64,000 bases of DNA from Erysipelotrichaceae bacterium (GCA_015059045.1 SVBD01000001.1:1-64000); one strand, 5' to 3'. Positions 7,429 through 17,731 are shown, counted from the first letter of the stretch. The notes: a model not told the origin generated them from the letters alone. Made by a program: numbers and translations.

Positions 7429-9987
7429 ATGGATTACAATAATATGACTGAAAAGGTAGTAAAAATTATTACTGCATCTCAAGAAATTGCAAAATCTTAT
7501 TATTCTAGTGAAATTGATGTTCCTCATGTAATTAAGGCGATGCTTACTGATGAAAATTCGATGCTAAAAAATGTTTTAGCAAAGATTTCTTGTTCGATTT
7601 CTTTAGTGGAACAAACAATTGATGGATTTAATGAGAAAAAGGCTAAATCATCAAATATTGATAATGTTTACGTTTCAGTGGATGTTAGTAATTTATTTAA
7701 AAATGCCGAAAAGTATAAAAAGATTTACGAAGATAAATTTATTAGCGTAGAACATTTGATTCTAGCAATCTTTGATACTAGACACACTGTCTTAAATCAA
7801 TTGTTAAAGGTACCAAACTTTGATAAAAAGAAAGTGGAGTCAGCGATCAAAGAAATTAGAGGTAACTCTAAAGTAGAAGATCAAAATCCAGAAGAAAAAT
7901 ATGAAGCATTAACTAAATATGGTAGAGATTTAACTTTAGATGTAGCAAGAGGGAAAATTGATCCAGTTATTGGAAGAGATGAAGAAATTAGAAGAGTGAT
8001 TCAAATTCTTTCTAGAAAGACAAAAAATAATCCTGTCTTAATTGGTGAACCAGGTGTGGGTAAAACTGCAATTGTAGAAGGTTTGGCATGGAGAATCTTT
8101 AAAGGAGATGTTCCTTTCTCTTTGAAAGATAAAACCATATTTGAACTTGATTTAGGGGCTTTAATTGCAGGTGCTAAATATCGTGGCGAATTTGAAGACA
8201 GATTAAAAGTAGTCTTAAAAGAAATTAGTGAATCAAATGGAAAAATCATTTTATTCATTGATGAAATTCATACATTAATTGGAGCAGGTAAAACTGAAGG
8301 TGCAATGGATGCTGCTAACTTATTAAAACCAATGTTAGCACGTGGTGAATTACATTGTATTGGTGCAACTACATTAGATGAATACCGTAAATATATTGAA
8401 AAAGATGCCGCTTTTGAAAGAAGAATGCAAAAAGTTCAAGTTGATGAACCTACATTAGAAGATACTATTTCTATTTTAAGAGGATTAAAAGAAAGATATG
8501 AATCTCATCATGGCGTCCAAATTCTTGACTCTGCTTTAGTAGCAGCAGCAACTCTATCGGCTCGTTATATTTCAGATCGATTCCTTCCAGATAAGGCATT
8601 AGACTTAGTCGATGAAGCTTGTTCTGCAGTAAGAATGCAAATTGACTCTTTACCAATTGAATTAGATGAAATTAATCGAAAGATAATGCTATTAGAGATT
8701 GAAAGAGTTTCTTTATCTAAAGAAGAAAGCGAAGTATCTAAAGAAAGATTGGAAAAAATGGATAAAGAAATCGCGGATTTACGAGAAAAACAAGCTCAAT
8801 TTACTTCAAAATGGCAACTTGAAAAGAAAGAGTTGAATGAGTCTAAAAACGCTAAAAAAGAGCTTGAAAAAGCTAAATTAGAGTTAGATAAAGCAATGCA
8901 AAATGCTAACTATCAAGAAGCAAGTAGATTGCAATATTCTGTTATTCCTGAACTTGAAAAGAAAATTAAATTTTACCAAGAAAAGGATAAAGAAAATAAT
9001 ATGCTTGATGAGGTAGTTGAAGAAGAAAATATTGCCTCTGTTGTATCTAAATGGACTGGTATTCCAGTTTCAAAATTAAAGCAAAGTGAATCAAATAAAA
9101 TTCTTCAATTAGCTGATTCACTTTCAAAAAGAGTTATTGGTCAAGATGAAGCAATCGATAAAGTAACTAGTGCAATTTTACGTTCTAGAGCAGGTATTAA
9201 TGATGAAAATAAACCAATTGGTTCTTTCCTTTTCCTAGGTCCAACTGGTGTAGGTAAAACTGAAATTGCAAAATCTCTAGCAGCAAATCTATTTGATTCT
9301 GAATCTCAAATTGTTAGAATCGATATGTCTGAATATATGGAGAAATTCTCAGTCTCCAGACTTGTAGGAGCACCTCCAGGATATGTTGGATATGATGAAG
9401 GTGGACAATTAACTGAAGCTGTTAGAAGAAAACCTTATTCAATTGTTTTATTAGATGAAATTGAAAAAGCTCATCCAGATGTGTTTAATATATTACTTCA
9501 AGTGTTAGACGATGGTAGACTTACTGATTCTCATGGTAGAGTTGTTGATTTTAAAAATACAATTCTAATTATGACTTCTAATATTGGTAGTGAGTATTTA
9601 TTAGATGGAAACACAAAACAAAATCAAAAGAAAGTAGAAAATGAACTTAAGAATCATTTTAAACCAGAATTTATTAATCGTGTAGATGACATTATTTATT
9701 TCAATTCTTTGGGTGAAGAAGTAATTAAGAAAATTGTTAATAAATTTATTAAAGAACTAGAAGAAAGATTATCTAAACTACAAATTAGTATTAATATTTC
9801 TGATAGAGCATTAACTGAAATTGTTAATGAAGGATTTGATAAAATTTATGGTGCTAGACCATTAAAGAGATTTATTCAAAAAGAAATTGAAACTCCTCTT
9901 GCAAGAGAAATTATAAAGGGAACAATAAAAGAAAAATCTTTAGTCCAAATAGATTTTATTAAAGATGAATTCGTATTTAACAACTAA
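7429..9987 (+). CDS. clpB: ATP-dependent disaggregase ClpB
   Basis: An 852-residue Hsp100 chaperone that rescues aggregated proteins with DnaK. It shows the N-domain (1-145), first AAA module with Walker A GEPGVGKT (206-213) and Walker B LFIDEIH, the long coiled-coil middle domain (about 400-525) that defines ClpB against ClpC/ClpA, and the second AAA module with GPTGVGKT (604-611) and [11 protein letters not shown]. Full family length. Two CIRCE elements flank its promoter, so control is by HrcA rather than by CtsR, the usual regulator of clp genes in Bacillus. Monocistronic with its own terminator. Confidence 0.97.
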   Translation: MDYNNMTEKVVKIITASQEIAKSYYSSEIDVPHVIKAMLTDENSMLKNVLAKISCSISLVEQTIDGFNEKKAKSSNIDNVYVSVDVSNLFKNAEKYKKIYEDKFISVEHLILAIFDTRHTVLNQLLKVPNFDKKKVESAIKEIRGNSKVEDQNPEEKYEALTKYGRDLTLDVARGKIDPVIGRDEEIRRVIQILSRKTKNNPVLIGEPGVGKTAIVEGLAWRIFKGDVPFSLKDKTIFELDLGALIAGAKYRGEFEDRLKVVLKEISESNGKIILFIDEIHTLIGAGKTEGAMDAANLLKPMLARGELHCIGATTLDEYRKYIEKDAAFERRMQKVQVDEPTLEDTISILRGLKERYESHHGVQILDSALVAAATLSARYISDRFLPDKALDLVDEACSAVRMQIDSLPIELDEINRKIMLLEIERVSLSKEESEVSKERLEKMDKEIADLREKQAQFTSKWQLEKKELNESKNAKKELEKAKLELDKAMQNANYQEASRLQYSVIPELEKKIKFYQEKDKENNMLDEVVEEENIASVVSKWTGIPVSKLKQSESNKILQLADSLSKRVIGQDEAIDKVTSAILRSRAGINDENKPIGSFLFLGPTGVGKTEIAKSLAANLFDSESQIVRIDMSEYMEKFSVSRLVGAPPGYVGYDEGGQLTEAVRRKPYSIVLLDEIEKAHPDVFNILLQVLDDGRLTDSHGRVVDFKNTILIMTSNIGSEYLLDGNTKQNQKKVENELKNHFKPEFINRVDDIIYFNSLGEEVIKKIVNKFIKELEERLSKLQISINISDRALTEIVNEGFDKIYGARPLKRFIQKEIETPLAREIIKGTIKEKSLVQIDFIKDEFVFNN

Positions 9988-9991
9988 AAAT

Positions 9992-10035
9992 GGGGATGTT
10001 TAAAAACCTAAAGTAGGTTTACATCCTCTTTTTTT
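9992..10035 (+). terminator. clpB terminator
   Basis: GGATGT (9994-9999) pairs with ACATCC (10021-10026), with an inner AAACCTA/TAGGTTT stem, followed by a T run. Confidence 0.8.
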
Positions 10036-10036
10036 A

Positions 10037-10236
10037 TACAAACAAATAAAAAAAGAACTTAATATTGATTTCGATGATGAGTACATAGATGGAACTAAAT
10101 TCGAGGCTAACGCTAATAAATATAAGTTTGTAGGGAAACCTATTACTTTTCATAAGAAAAATACTATATTTATTCATGTTCCTGAATTAAAAAATATTAA
10201 AGATTTAGATAAATTAATAAACTTAATTTTAAATAT
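10037..10236 (+). pseudogene. IS1182-type transposase remnant
   Basis: An open frame without a start reads KKELNIDFDDEYIDGTKFEA, then NANKYKFVGK. This matches the conserved 'YIDGTK.EANANKY.FVW' block of IS1182-family (DUF772/DDE) transposases. The N-terminal DUF772 part and the DDE catalytic part are gone, and the tail is a short unrelated-looking helix-rich stretch. No terminal repeats were found. A dead transposon fragment. Confidence 0.7.
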
Positions 10237-10240
10237 TAAA

Positions 10241-10276
10241 ATCACCACTTGCATATATTTTAGTGGTGATTTTTTA
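10241..10276 (+). promoter_or_regulatory. Hairpin covering the ribosome site of the murC-like gene
   Basis: ATCACCACT (10241-10249) pairs perfectly with AGTGGTGAT (10262-10270), followed by six T that run into the ATG at 10276. It has the form of an intrinsic terminator, and its right arm contains the only Shine-Dalgarno-like bases (GGTGAT) for the next gene. It may end upstream transcription, hide the ribosome site, or both. Confidence 0.6.
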
Positions 10277-11553
10277 TGAAATTTTATTTAATAGGTATAA
10301 AAGGCTCAGGAATGGCTTCCCTTGCTCATATTTTACTTGATGAAGGATATGAAGTACGAGGTTCTGATACTATAAAATATATCAATGCCCAAAAGGCATT
10401 ATTAGAAAGAAAGGTAATAATTGACTCGTTATCAAGCGAAGAATATTTGAATGCTGACATAATCATTATTGGTCATTTTTTCTTTAATAAAGAGTTAATT
10501 AATAAGTTAGATAAATATTCCAAAATATATTTTGAATATCATGATTTTTTATCAAATTATTTAGACCAATCTAAACTGATTTCAATATGTGGAAGTCATT
10601 CTAAAACAACATTAGTTAAACTTTTTTCTATATCAAATGAATATAATTCGTTCCTTATTGGAGAAGGTGTTGGAAAGAAAAGAGAAGAGGATCTTTTCTT
10701 CTTCTTAGAATCGTGTGAATATCAAAATCACTTTTTAAAATATAAGCCTAGGGAAGTAATAATAACTAATATTGATTACGATCATGTAGATTATTTTAAA
10801 AATGAAAATGAATATATTAAAGCCTTTCAAAATTTTATCGAAAATAGTGAGAAAGTGTATTGCTTATTTGATGATGCAAAGAAATTGAAACATAAAAATA
10901 TGGTTACATATGGATTAAATAAAAATGCTAATTATCATATTGAGATAAAAGAAGAATTAGAGGATGAATACTTATTATCTTTTTATAAAGAAACTAAAGA
11001 ATTAGTGACATTTAATTATGCTAGAAAACCAAATCACTTTTTAGAATTAATCGCTTCTGTTCTTTCTTTCTATAATGAGCATAATTACGATTTAAACATC
11101 ATATTAAAAAATATTTCTAATTTCACTTTACCAAGTCAAAGATTTAATGTTGAAGAGTATAGAGGCAATATAATTATCAATGATTATTGCCATCATCCTT
11201 CACAAATAAAATATAATCTGGAACAAATAGATTTTTTTTATAAAAGCATTAAAAAAATCGCGATTTTTAAACCGGATAGAACCTCGAGATTAGTCTATTT
11301 TAAAGATAGATTTATCAAGGAGTTAGAAAAGTATGATCTATCTTTTGTTCTAGATTTGGCTAATACGGAAGAAATAGGGAGTCATAGTTCTATAGAACTA
11401 TGTACTAGCAAAATAAAGTATATTAAAAGTATATTTGAATTAAAGAAATATTTAGTTGAAAATGAAAAGTATGCATTCAGTTTTATGTCTAGTAAAAATT
11501 TAAACGATGAGATTAAATCAACTAAATTTATAATTGATGAAATAAAAATGTGA
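10276..11553 (+). CDS. murC: Divergent MurC-type UDP-N-acetylmuramate ligase
   Basis: A 425-residue Mur ligase. The N-terminal Rossmann motif GIKGSGM (7-13), the ESCEYQNHFLKYKP block (145-158), TNIDYDHVDYF (164-174) and a NDYCHHP motif match the Bacilli MurC layout (EACEYRRHFLSY, TNIDFDHPDYF, DDYAHHP). MurC adds L-alanine to UDP-MurNAc in the cytoplasm. Several key sites differ: the P-loop reads GSHSKTT (106-112) where GxHGKT is expected, and the C-terminal block reads KPDRTSR rather than QPHTFTR. It may be the only MurC of a fast-evolving lineage or a paralogue with altered activity. Expression may be limited by the hairpin over its start. Confidence 0.8.
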   Translation: MKFYLIGIKGSGMASLAHILLDEGYEVRGSDTIKYINAQKALLERKVIIDSLSSEEYLNADIIIIGHFFFNKELINKLDKYSKIYFEYHDFLSNYLDQSKLISICGSHSKTTLVKLFSISNEYNSFLIGEGVGKKREEDLFFFLESCEYQNHFLKYKPREVIITNIDYDHVDYFKNENEYIKAFQNFIENSEKVYCLFDDAKKLKHKNMVTYGLNKNANYHIEIKEELEDEYLLSFYKETKELVTFNYARKPNHFLELIASVLSFYNEHNYDLNIILKNISNFTLPSQRFNVEEYRGNIIINDYCHHPSQIKYNLEQIDFFYKSIKKIAIFKPDRTSRLVYFKDRFIKELEKYDLSFVLDLANTEEIGSHSSIELCTSKIKYIKSIFELKKYLVENEKYAFSFMSSKNLNDEIKSTKFIIDEIKM

Positions 11554-11558
11554 TTTAT

Positions 11559-11586
11559 TTGAATTTTTCAAATAAAAATATATAAT
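11559..11586 (+). promoter_or_regulatory. Promoter of the nicotinate phosphoribosyltransferase gene
   Basis: TTGAAT at 11559-11564 and TATAAT at 11581-11586 with a 16 bp spacer. A small inverted repeat TTTGAA-TTT-TTCAAA overlaps the -35 and could be an operator. Confidence 0.5.
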
Positions 11587-11608
11587 AAACATATACGAGG
11601 TAGTAATT

Positions 11609-13033
11609 ATGAATAAATCACTAATGACAGATTATTATGAATTAACTATGGCAAAAACATATTTTGATCAAAACGAGCAAGATAAAGTTGTTTATTTTGA
11701 TGTTTTTTACCGAACAAACCCATTTAAAGGTGGATATGCAATTATGGGAGGACTAGATAATATCATCTCATATATCCAAAACTTTAAAATTGATGAAACA
11801 GATATTGAATTTTTAAGAAAAACAGGTGATTTCAGTGAAGAATTTTTAAAGTATTTAAGTGAGTTAAAATTTACTGGAGATATTTATGCTTGTGAAGATG
11901 GAACACCTATTTTCCCTGGAGAACCAGTAATTACGGTAAAAACAAAAATTATTGAAGCTCAATTGATTGAAACTAGTTTGCTTACATACTTTAATCATGG
12001 AACTTTAGTTACTACTGCTGCAAAAAGAATTACTGATGCCGCGAAGGGAATTCCGGTTATGGAATTTGGAGCTAGAAGAGCTCGTGGTGTTGAATCTGCA
12101 GTTGATGCAAGTAAATATGCATATATTGGCGGGTGTGTTGGAACATCAAATGTTTTAGCAAGTAAACTTTATGACATCCCTTGTCTTGGAACAATGGCGC
12201 ATTCTTTAGTTTGTGATTATAACAGTGAATATGAAGCATTTTTAAACTATGCAAAAAGCAATCCAAATAACTGCGTATTTTTAGTTGACACATTTGATAC
12301 TTTAAAATCTGGTATTCCTAATGCAATTAGAGTTGCAAATGAATATTTAAGGCCAAATGGATACACATTTAAAGGAATTAGAATTGATTCTGGAGACTTG
12401 GCATATTTATCTAAAAAAGCAAGAAAAATGCTAGATGAAGCAGGTTATAAAGATGCTAAAATTTGTTTATCAAATGGACTAGATGAACAAACAATTTTAT
12501 CATTAAGAAGTCAAGGTGCATGTATTGATTCTATTGGATGCGGCGATAATATTGCAGCATCTTTAGAAAGAGTTGGAGGAGTTTATAAATTAGTCGCGGT
12601 TGAAGAAAATGGAGTAATAATTCCTAAGATTAAAGTAAGTAACGATTATAAGAAAACAATTACTCCAGCATTTAAAAAATTGTATCGTTTCTACGATAAA
12701 GACACAAATTATGCATTAGGAGACCTAATTAGTTTACATGATGAAGTAATTCCAGAAGATGAATATGTTTTGATTTCTCCAATTGAAGAATGGAAAAAAT
12801 CAACGATTACAAATTATATTTGTAAAGATATTAGAAAAGAAATCTTTATTAATGGAAAATTAGTTTATTCTTTACCTTCTGTTCATGACAGAAAGAAATA
12901 TTGTGAAGAGCAATTTAAGACAATATATGAGGAAGTAAAAAGAAATACATTCCCTCATCAATACTATGTTGACTTAAGTAAAGATTTACTAGAATTAAAG
13001 AAAAATATGATTAAAAAATATCGTGGGGAATAA
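11609..13033 (+). CDS. pncB: Nicotinate phosphoribosyltransferase
   Basis: A 474-residue enzyme that makes nicotinate mononucleotide from nicotinate and PRPP, the salvage entry to NAD. Diagnostic blocks are the N-terminal LMTDYYELTMAKTYF, the phosphate-binding EFGARRARG, LGTMAHSLV with the catalytic His, RIDSGDLAYLS and the C-terminal NAPRTase region. Its length is that of the Bacillota-type enzyme. A GAGGTAG site precedes the start. It is followed three bases later by a glycosidase gene, an unusual partner. Confidence 0.95.
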   Translation: MNKSLMTDYYELTMAKTYFDQNEQDKVVYFDVFYRTNPFKGGYAIMGGLDNIISYIQNFKIDETDIEFLRKTGDFSEEFLKYLSELKFTGDIYACEDGTPIFPGEPVITVKTKIIEAQLIETSLLTYFNHGTLVTTAAKRITDAAKGIPVMEFGARRARGVESAVDASKYAYIGGCVGTSNVLASKLYDIPCLGTMAHSLVCDYNSEYEAFLNYAKSNPNNCVFLVDTFDTLKSGIPNAIRVANEYLRPNGYTFKGIRIDSGDLAYLSKKARKMLDEAGYKDAKICLSNGLDEQTILSLRSQGACIDSIGCGDNIAASLERVGGVYKLVAVEENGVIIPKIKVSNDYKKTITPAFKKLYRFYDKDTNYALGDLISLHDEVIPEDEYVLISPIEEWKKSTITNYICKDIRKEIFINGKLVYSLPSVHDRKKYCEEQFKTIYEEVKRNTFPHQYYVDLSKDLLELKKNMIKKYRGE

Positions 13034-13036
13034 AAT

Positions 13037-14395
13037 ATGAAAACTAGAAATAAAATCATCATTATTGTAGGAAGTGTTACTTTATTATTAGGTGGTGTCT
13101 CCGGCGGTCACTATTTATATAGTGAAAACTATAAAATTAATGTTCCTGATAAAATAACATTAGATAAACCTACTAAAACATTAACTACTAAAGGTAGAGG
13201 TATTTATGATACTGATGGTAATAAAGTTGTTTTAAATGGTATTAACTATGGTAACTGGTTAATTCAAGAAGAATGGATGAGCGTTAATTCTATTGGTCCA
13301 ACTAGAGACGAACAAGGTAATTTGTCTATTAAAGATGGAGTTGTAAATTCTTATTTAGAAATGACTCAAGAAGATTTGGATTTAGCATTTGAAAATAATC
13401 CAAATCTAACTAAAGATCAAGTTAAAGAATTACAAGAGTTATATTTAGATTCGTATTGTACTGAAGAAGATTTTAAAAACATTAAAGATGTTGGATTTAA
13501 TATGATTCGCTTACCATTTTATTATAGAAATCTTCTTGAAGGAGATAATGATAATCTAACAATGAAAGAAGATGCGTTTAAATATTTAGATTTTTTCTTA
13601 GAAAATTGTAAAAAATATGATTTATTCTGCATTTTAGATTTACATGGAGTACCAGGCGGTCAAAATGGATTAGAACACTCTGGCACATTTGATTGCGAAT
13701 TTTTTACAAATGATAAATACATTGATGTAGTATGTAATTTATGGAAAGATATCGCTTTACATTATATTAATGATAGACCTGATTTAAGTTATACCATTGC
13801 AGCATTTGATATATTAAATGAACCAACGGGAAGTAATCATAGAACTGGTAAAGAAGAATGGGTTGTTTTTGATAAAATTTATGATGCAATTAGAAGTGTA
13901 GATCAAGATCATATTATATCTATTGAATCATGCTGGTCTTACTATGGATTTGCTAATCCAAAGAAAATGGGTTGGGAAAATGTTTTATATCAACTACATT
14001 TATATAATTGGGATGATCCAAAAGTTAGTTATAATGCATTCTTCTATTATAAAAATGCATCCAGATATTTTAGTGATTATAATGTTCCATTATATATTGG
14101 TGAATTTACTTTCTTTAATACAGAAAAAGCATGGGAAAAATATCTTAATTATTGGACTGATAATAGTATTTCTTGGTCAGTATGGTCTTATAAAGTCTGC
14201 ACAAATGGCTGGTGGGATTCTACTTGGGGATTATATGTAAGAAGATTGCATTTATATGATGGTAATTATAAGTTAGATTGTTCTAGTGCAACATACGAAG
14301 ATATTAAATGGAATTATGAAAATGAAGTCACAAGTAAAACTTATGAAACAGGTGACTTATATAAGTATATGACAAACTATTTTAACAATCGATAG
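13037..14395 (+). CDS. Membrane-anchored GH5-type glycosidase (glucanase-like)
   Basis: A 452-residue protein with an N-terminal membrane segment (about 7-28) and no lipobox, so it is probably anchored with the catalytic domain outside. The domain begins GRGIYDTDGNKVVLNGINYGNW (from about 54), as in GH5 exo-glucanases and cellulases, and has IRLPFYY, the acid/base Glu in DILNEPTG (E262) and the nucleophile Glu in IGEFTF (E356). The substrate is likely a beta-glucan but is not fixed by sequence. It sits three bases after pncB in one transcript, without other carbohydrate genes in that operon. Confidence 0.88.
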   Translation: MKTRNKIIIIVGSVTLLLGGVSGGHYLYSENYKINVPDKITLDKPTKTLTTKGRGIYDTDGNKVVLNGINYGNWLIQEEWMSVNSIGPTRDEQGNLSIKDGVVNSYLEMTQEDLDLAFENNPNLTKDQVKELQELYLDSYCTEEDFKNIKDVGFNMIRLPFYYRNLLEGDNDNLTMKEDAFKYLDFFLENCKKYDLFCILDLHGVPGGQNGLEHSGTFDCEFFTNDKYIDVVCNLWKDIALHYINDRPDLSYTIAAFDILNEPTGSNHRTGKEEWVVFDKIYDAIRSVDQDHIISIESCWSYYGFANPKKMGWENVLYQLHLYNWDDPKVSYNAFFYYKNASRYFSDYNVPLYIGEFTFFNTEKAWEKYLNYWTDNSISWSVWSYKVCTNGWWDSTWGLYVRRLHLYDGNYKLDCSSATYEDIKWNYENEVTSKTYETGDLYKYMTNYFNNR

Positions 14396-14400
14396 ACATG

Positions 14401-14435
14401 AAAAAAGCTTTCCAGATGGAAAGCTCTTTTTATTT
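14401..14435. terminator. Bidirectional terminator between the GH5 gene and ackA
   Basis: AGCTTTCC (14406-14413) pairs with GGAAAGCT (14418-14425), with T-rich tails on both strands. Confidence 0.88.
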
Positions 14436-14440
14436 TATTT

Positions 14441-15637
14441 TTAGATTTTTAGAATTGAAGCTACGTCTCTAGCAATCATAACTTCTTCGTCAGTTGGGAT
14501 TACAACAACTTTAATTTTACTATTTGAAGTTGAGATAATTCCTTCTTTACCATGAACTATTTCATCGTTTAATTTAGCACTAATTTCTAAGCCTAATGCT
14601 TCTTTACATTGTTCAAGGATTTCCCATCTGAAGTATTCTGAGTTTTCTCCAATACCAGCAGAGAATACGATTAAGTCACAACCACCTAGTCTTACAAAGT
14701 ATTGACCGATGTAATCTGCAACTCTACGAGCAAACATCTTAACTGCAAGAATACATCTTTCGTTTCCTTCTTTAGCAGCTTTTTCTACGTCTCTTGTATC
14801 ATTACTTACACCTGAGATTGCTAATAATCCAGATTTTTTGTTAAATTCTTGATAAATTTCTTCAGCTGATTTTCCTGTTTGTTTTACTAAGTAAGGCATA
14901 ACTGAACCATCGATATCACCAGTTCTTGTTCCCATCATAACACCTGCTAAAGGAGTTAATCCCATTGATGTAGCTACACATTTTCCATCTTTAATAGCAC
15001 ATAGTGAACTACCCGAACCAATGTGACATGTAATGATTTTGTTTTGACCTTCTTTTAAGTAGACTTGAGCTTCTTTTGATAAATATAAGTGAGATGTACC
15101 ATGAGCGCCATAACGTCTTACTTTGTGATCTGTGTAGTATTCATATGGACAAGCATACATATAGTCTTCAGGTTCCATTGTTTGATGGAATGCTGTATCA
15201 AATACTGCAACGTGTCTTACACCTGGAAGAACTTTTTTGAATGCTCTAAATCCGATTAAGTGAGCGCCATTATGAAGTGGAGCAAGTGGAATTAAACTTT
15301 CAATTTTATTTTCTACATCTTTTGTTAATTCTTCTGAATGTGAGAAGTAAGCACCACCTTGAACGATACGGTGACCAACACCTTTGATTTCATCAAGTGT
15401 TGCAACGATTCCTTCGTCGACTAATGCTTCTAATAACATCTCAACTGCTACTGAATGATCTGGAATATTACAAATTGTTTCTACCTTTTCTTTTCCAGCA
15501 GGTTTAATTTGGAAGATAGCATCTTCGTGACCGATTCTATCGGCAATTCCTGAACAGATTACTTTTTCTTCAGGCATTTCGTAAAGTTTGAACTTCAAAG
15601 ATGAAGAACCAGCGTTAACTGCAATAATTTTTGACAT
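14441..15637 (-). CDS. ackA: Acetate kinase
   Basis: A 398-residue enzyme that interconverts acetyl phosphate + ADP and acetate + ATP, the energy-yielding last step of acetate fermentation. Family blocks: MSKIIAVNAGSSSLKFKLY at the start, HRIVQGG, PLAPLHN, FDTAFHQTM, RRYGAHGTSH, and GTRTGDIDGSV. The start is placed at the ATG at 15637, which has an AGGAGGAC ribosome site and begins the conserved region; a longer frame upstream lacks support. No phosphotransacetylase gene is adjacent. Confidence 0.97.
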   Translation of the reverse strand: MSKIIAVNAGSSSLKFKLYEMPEEKVICSGIADRIGHEDAIFQIKPAGKEKVETICNIPDHSVAVEMLLEALVDEGIVATLDEIKGVGHRIVQGGAYFSHSEELTKDVENKIESLIPLAPLHNGAHLIGFRAFKKVLPGVRHVAVFDTAFHQTMEPEDYMYACPYEYYTDHKVRRYGAHGTSHLYLSKEAQVYLKEGQNKIITCHIGSGSSLCAIKDGKCVATSMGLTPLAGVMMGTRTGDIDGSVMPYLVKQTGKSAEEIYQEFNKKSGLLAISGVSNDTRDVEKAAKEGNERCILAVKMFARRVADYIGQYFVRLGGCDLIVFSAGIGENSEYFRWEILEQCKEALGLEISAKLNDEIVHGKEGIISTSNSKIKVVVIPTDEEVMIARDVASILKI

Positions 15638-15662
15638 AATATATGTCCTCCTAAACGAATTA

Positions 15663-15691
15663 ATCATACTTGAAATAAATGTTATTATCAA
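15663..15691 (-). promoter_or_regulatory. ackA promoter
   Basis: On the minus strand TTGATA (15686-15691) and TATGAT (15663-15668) with a 17 bp spacer, about 25 bp ahead of the start codon. Confidence 0.65.
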
Positions 15692-15835
15692 GTTTATTTA
15701 AAAATTAAGTGGTTATTCTTCTTTTTTCAAGACTGTTTATTATAAATAATAAAATAAAATCATAAAAGTTATTTTAATTGTTTGCTTCTCATTTTTTATT
15801 TGTTATTATAATAATGTTGCAAAGGAGGGTAATTT

Positions 15836-17731
15836 ATGGCTTATGGATTACTTTATGACTTTTTATTTGGTCAATCAATAGAAGCACACAATTATTTTGG
15901 AGCTCATTTTACTAAAATAAATGGCAAAGAAGGCGTTATCTTTAGAGTATATGCACCACTTGCAAAACAAGTATCTGTAATTGGTGAATTTAACTCATGG
16001 GATCCAAGAGTTCACGTAATGAGTAAAATTGAAGACAGTGGAGTATTTGAAGTATTTGTTCCAGGTGTTGTTCAATATCAATCATATAAATATCATATCT
16101 TAGGCGCAAATGATGTCTACTTTGATAAAGCAGACCCATTTGCATTCTATTCTGAATTCAAACCAGGCAGTTGTTCAAGAACATATAATCTTGATGGATT
16201 TATTTGGCATGATGAAGAATTTATCAAAAATCGTTCTAGAAACTTTGATAAACCAGTTTCAATTTATGAAATGCATTTGGGTTCTTGGCTTGGAATGGTT
16301 GATGGAAGATATCTTTCATATGAAGAAGTGGCTGATCACTTAATTAAATATGTTAAAGAAAATGGATTTACTCATGTAGAAATTATGCCTATTACTCAAT
16401 ATCCATTTGATGGATCTTGGGGATACCAAGCAACTGGTTTCTTCAGTGTTGATTCAAGATACGGAAATCCATTCCAACTTATGTCATTTGTAGATAGATT
16501 ACACCAAGCTGGTATTGGAGTAATTTTAGATTTCGTTTTAGTTCACTTTGCAACTGACGAATTTGGTTTATGCAAATTTGATGGTTCAAATTTATTTGAA
16601 GGCCAAGGTGAAAATGAAAAGTCACAATGGGGATCATATTTATTTGATCTAGGAAAAGATCCAGTTAGATCATTCTTAATGTCATCAGTTAACTTCTTTA
16701 TTTCATATTTCCACTTTGATGGTATTAGATTTGATGCGATTAGTAATGTAATTTATTATCATGGAGATACTAGTAAAGGGGAAAATGCTGGGGCAATCGA
16801 ATTTGTAAAAAGATTAACTGGTAAGATGCACTTATTCCATCCAAATGTAATGTTAATTGCTGAAGACTCTTCTGCTTATGCTGGAGTAACTAAACCTCTA
16901 GAATATGGCGGGTTAGGCTTTGACTACAAATGGGATTTAGGATGGATGAATGATACTTTAAAATATTATGGTAAAGATCCAATTTATCGTAAATATCATC
17001 ACCACCAATTAACTTTCTCAATGGCTTACTTCTATGCAGATAACTTTATGTTACCTTTATCACATGATGAGGTAGTCCATGGAAAGGGAACTATCATTAA
17101 TAAGATGTGGGGAAACTATGAACAAAAATTTGCTCAAATTAGAAACCTATATACTTATCAATGGTCTCACCCAGGTAAGAAATTAAATTTTATGGGTAAC
17201 GAACTTGCTTCATTTGATGAATGGAATGAAACTAAATCTCTACCATGGAATTTAAAGACATTTCCAGCACATGATTCAATTTCTAGATTAATTAGAGATT
17301 TGAACTTAATTTATCAAAACGAAAAAGCTATGCATTTTGAAGAACATAACCCAGTTCGTTTCAAATGGCTTATGGCGGATAATACTGAACAATCAATCTA
17401 TGCATTTGAAAGAAGTGTAGGAGATGAAAAATTAGTATTTGTATTTAATATGACACCACATTACTATGAAAACTATGATGTTGGAGTAGATAATTTAGGT
17501 GAATATGAAGAAATCTTTAACTCAGATAAAGATGTATATGGAGGCTATAATCAATATAATGGTTTACCTTTAAAAGCTTATGAAGGATTATGCTTCAATC
17601 ATCCATATAAGATTACAATTAAACTTGCATCATTTGGTGCGATGATCTTTAAATGGAGAAAAGAACAACCAAAAGTTGAACAAAAAGAAACACAAACAAC
17701 AAAGCAAACTAACAAAAAAGAAAGTAAGTAA
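15836..17731 (+). CDS. glgB: 1,4-alpha-glucan branching enzyme
   Basis: A 631-residue GH13 enzyme that makes the alpha-1,6 branches of glycogen. It has an N-terminal CBM48-like domain (FRVYAPLAKQVSVIGEFNSWD, about 35-60), the barrel motif WGYQATGFFSVDSRYG, the nucleophile Asp in GIRFDAISN (D300), the acid Glu in LIAEDSS (E343) and LPLSHDEVVHGKG. The last 25 or so residues form a Lys/Glu/Thr/Gln-rich tail not typical of the family. A GGAGGG site precedes the ATG. It is the first gene of a two-gene glycogen operon. Confidence 0.96.
   Translation: MAYGLLYDFLFGQSIEAHNYFGAHFTKINGKEGVIFRVYAPLAKQVSVIGEFNSWDPRVHVMSKIEDSGVFEVFVPGVVQYQSYKYHILGANDVYFDKADPFAFYSEFKPGSCSRTYNLDGFIWHDEEFIKNRSRNFDKPVSIYEMHLGSWLGMVDGRYLSYEEVADHLIKYVKENGFTHVEIMPITQYPFDGSWGYQATGFFSVDSRYGNPFQLMSFVDRLHQAGIGVILDFVLVHFATDEFGLCKFDGSNLFEGQGENEKSQWGSYLFDLGKDPVRSFLMSSVNFFISYFHFDGIRFDAISNVIYYHGDTSKGENAGAIEFVKRLTGKMHLFHPNVMLIAEDSSAYAGVTKPLEYGGLGFDYKWDLGWMNDTLKYYGKDPIYRKYHHHQLTFSMAYFYADNFMLPLSHDEVVHGKGTIINKMWGNYEQKFAQIRNLYTYQWSHPGKKLNFMGNELASFDEWNETKSLPWNLKTFPAHDSISRLIRDLNLIYQNEKAMHFEEHNPVRFKWLMADNTEQSIYAFERSVGDEKLVFVFNMTPHYYENYDVGVDNLGEYEEIFNSDKDVYGGYNQYNGLPLKAYEGLCFNHPYKITIKLASFGAMIFKWRKEQPKVEQKETQTTKQTNKKESK

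Noticed and set aside
15638-15691. 18-residue extension of acetate kinase
   Set aside because: The conserved protein starts at 15637 behind AGGAGGAC, and the extension covers the promoter.
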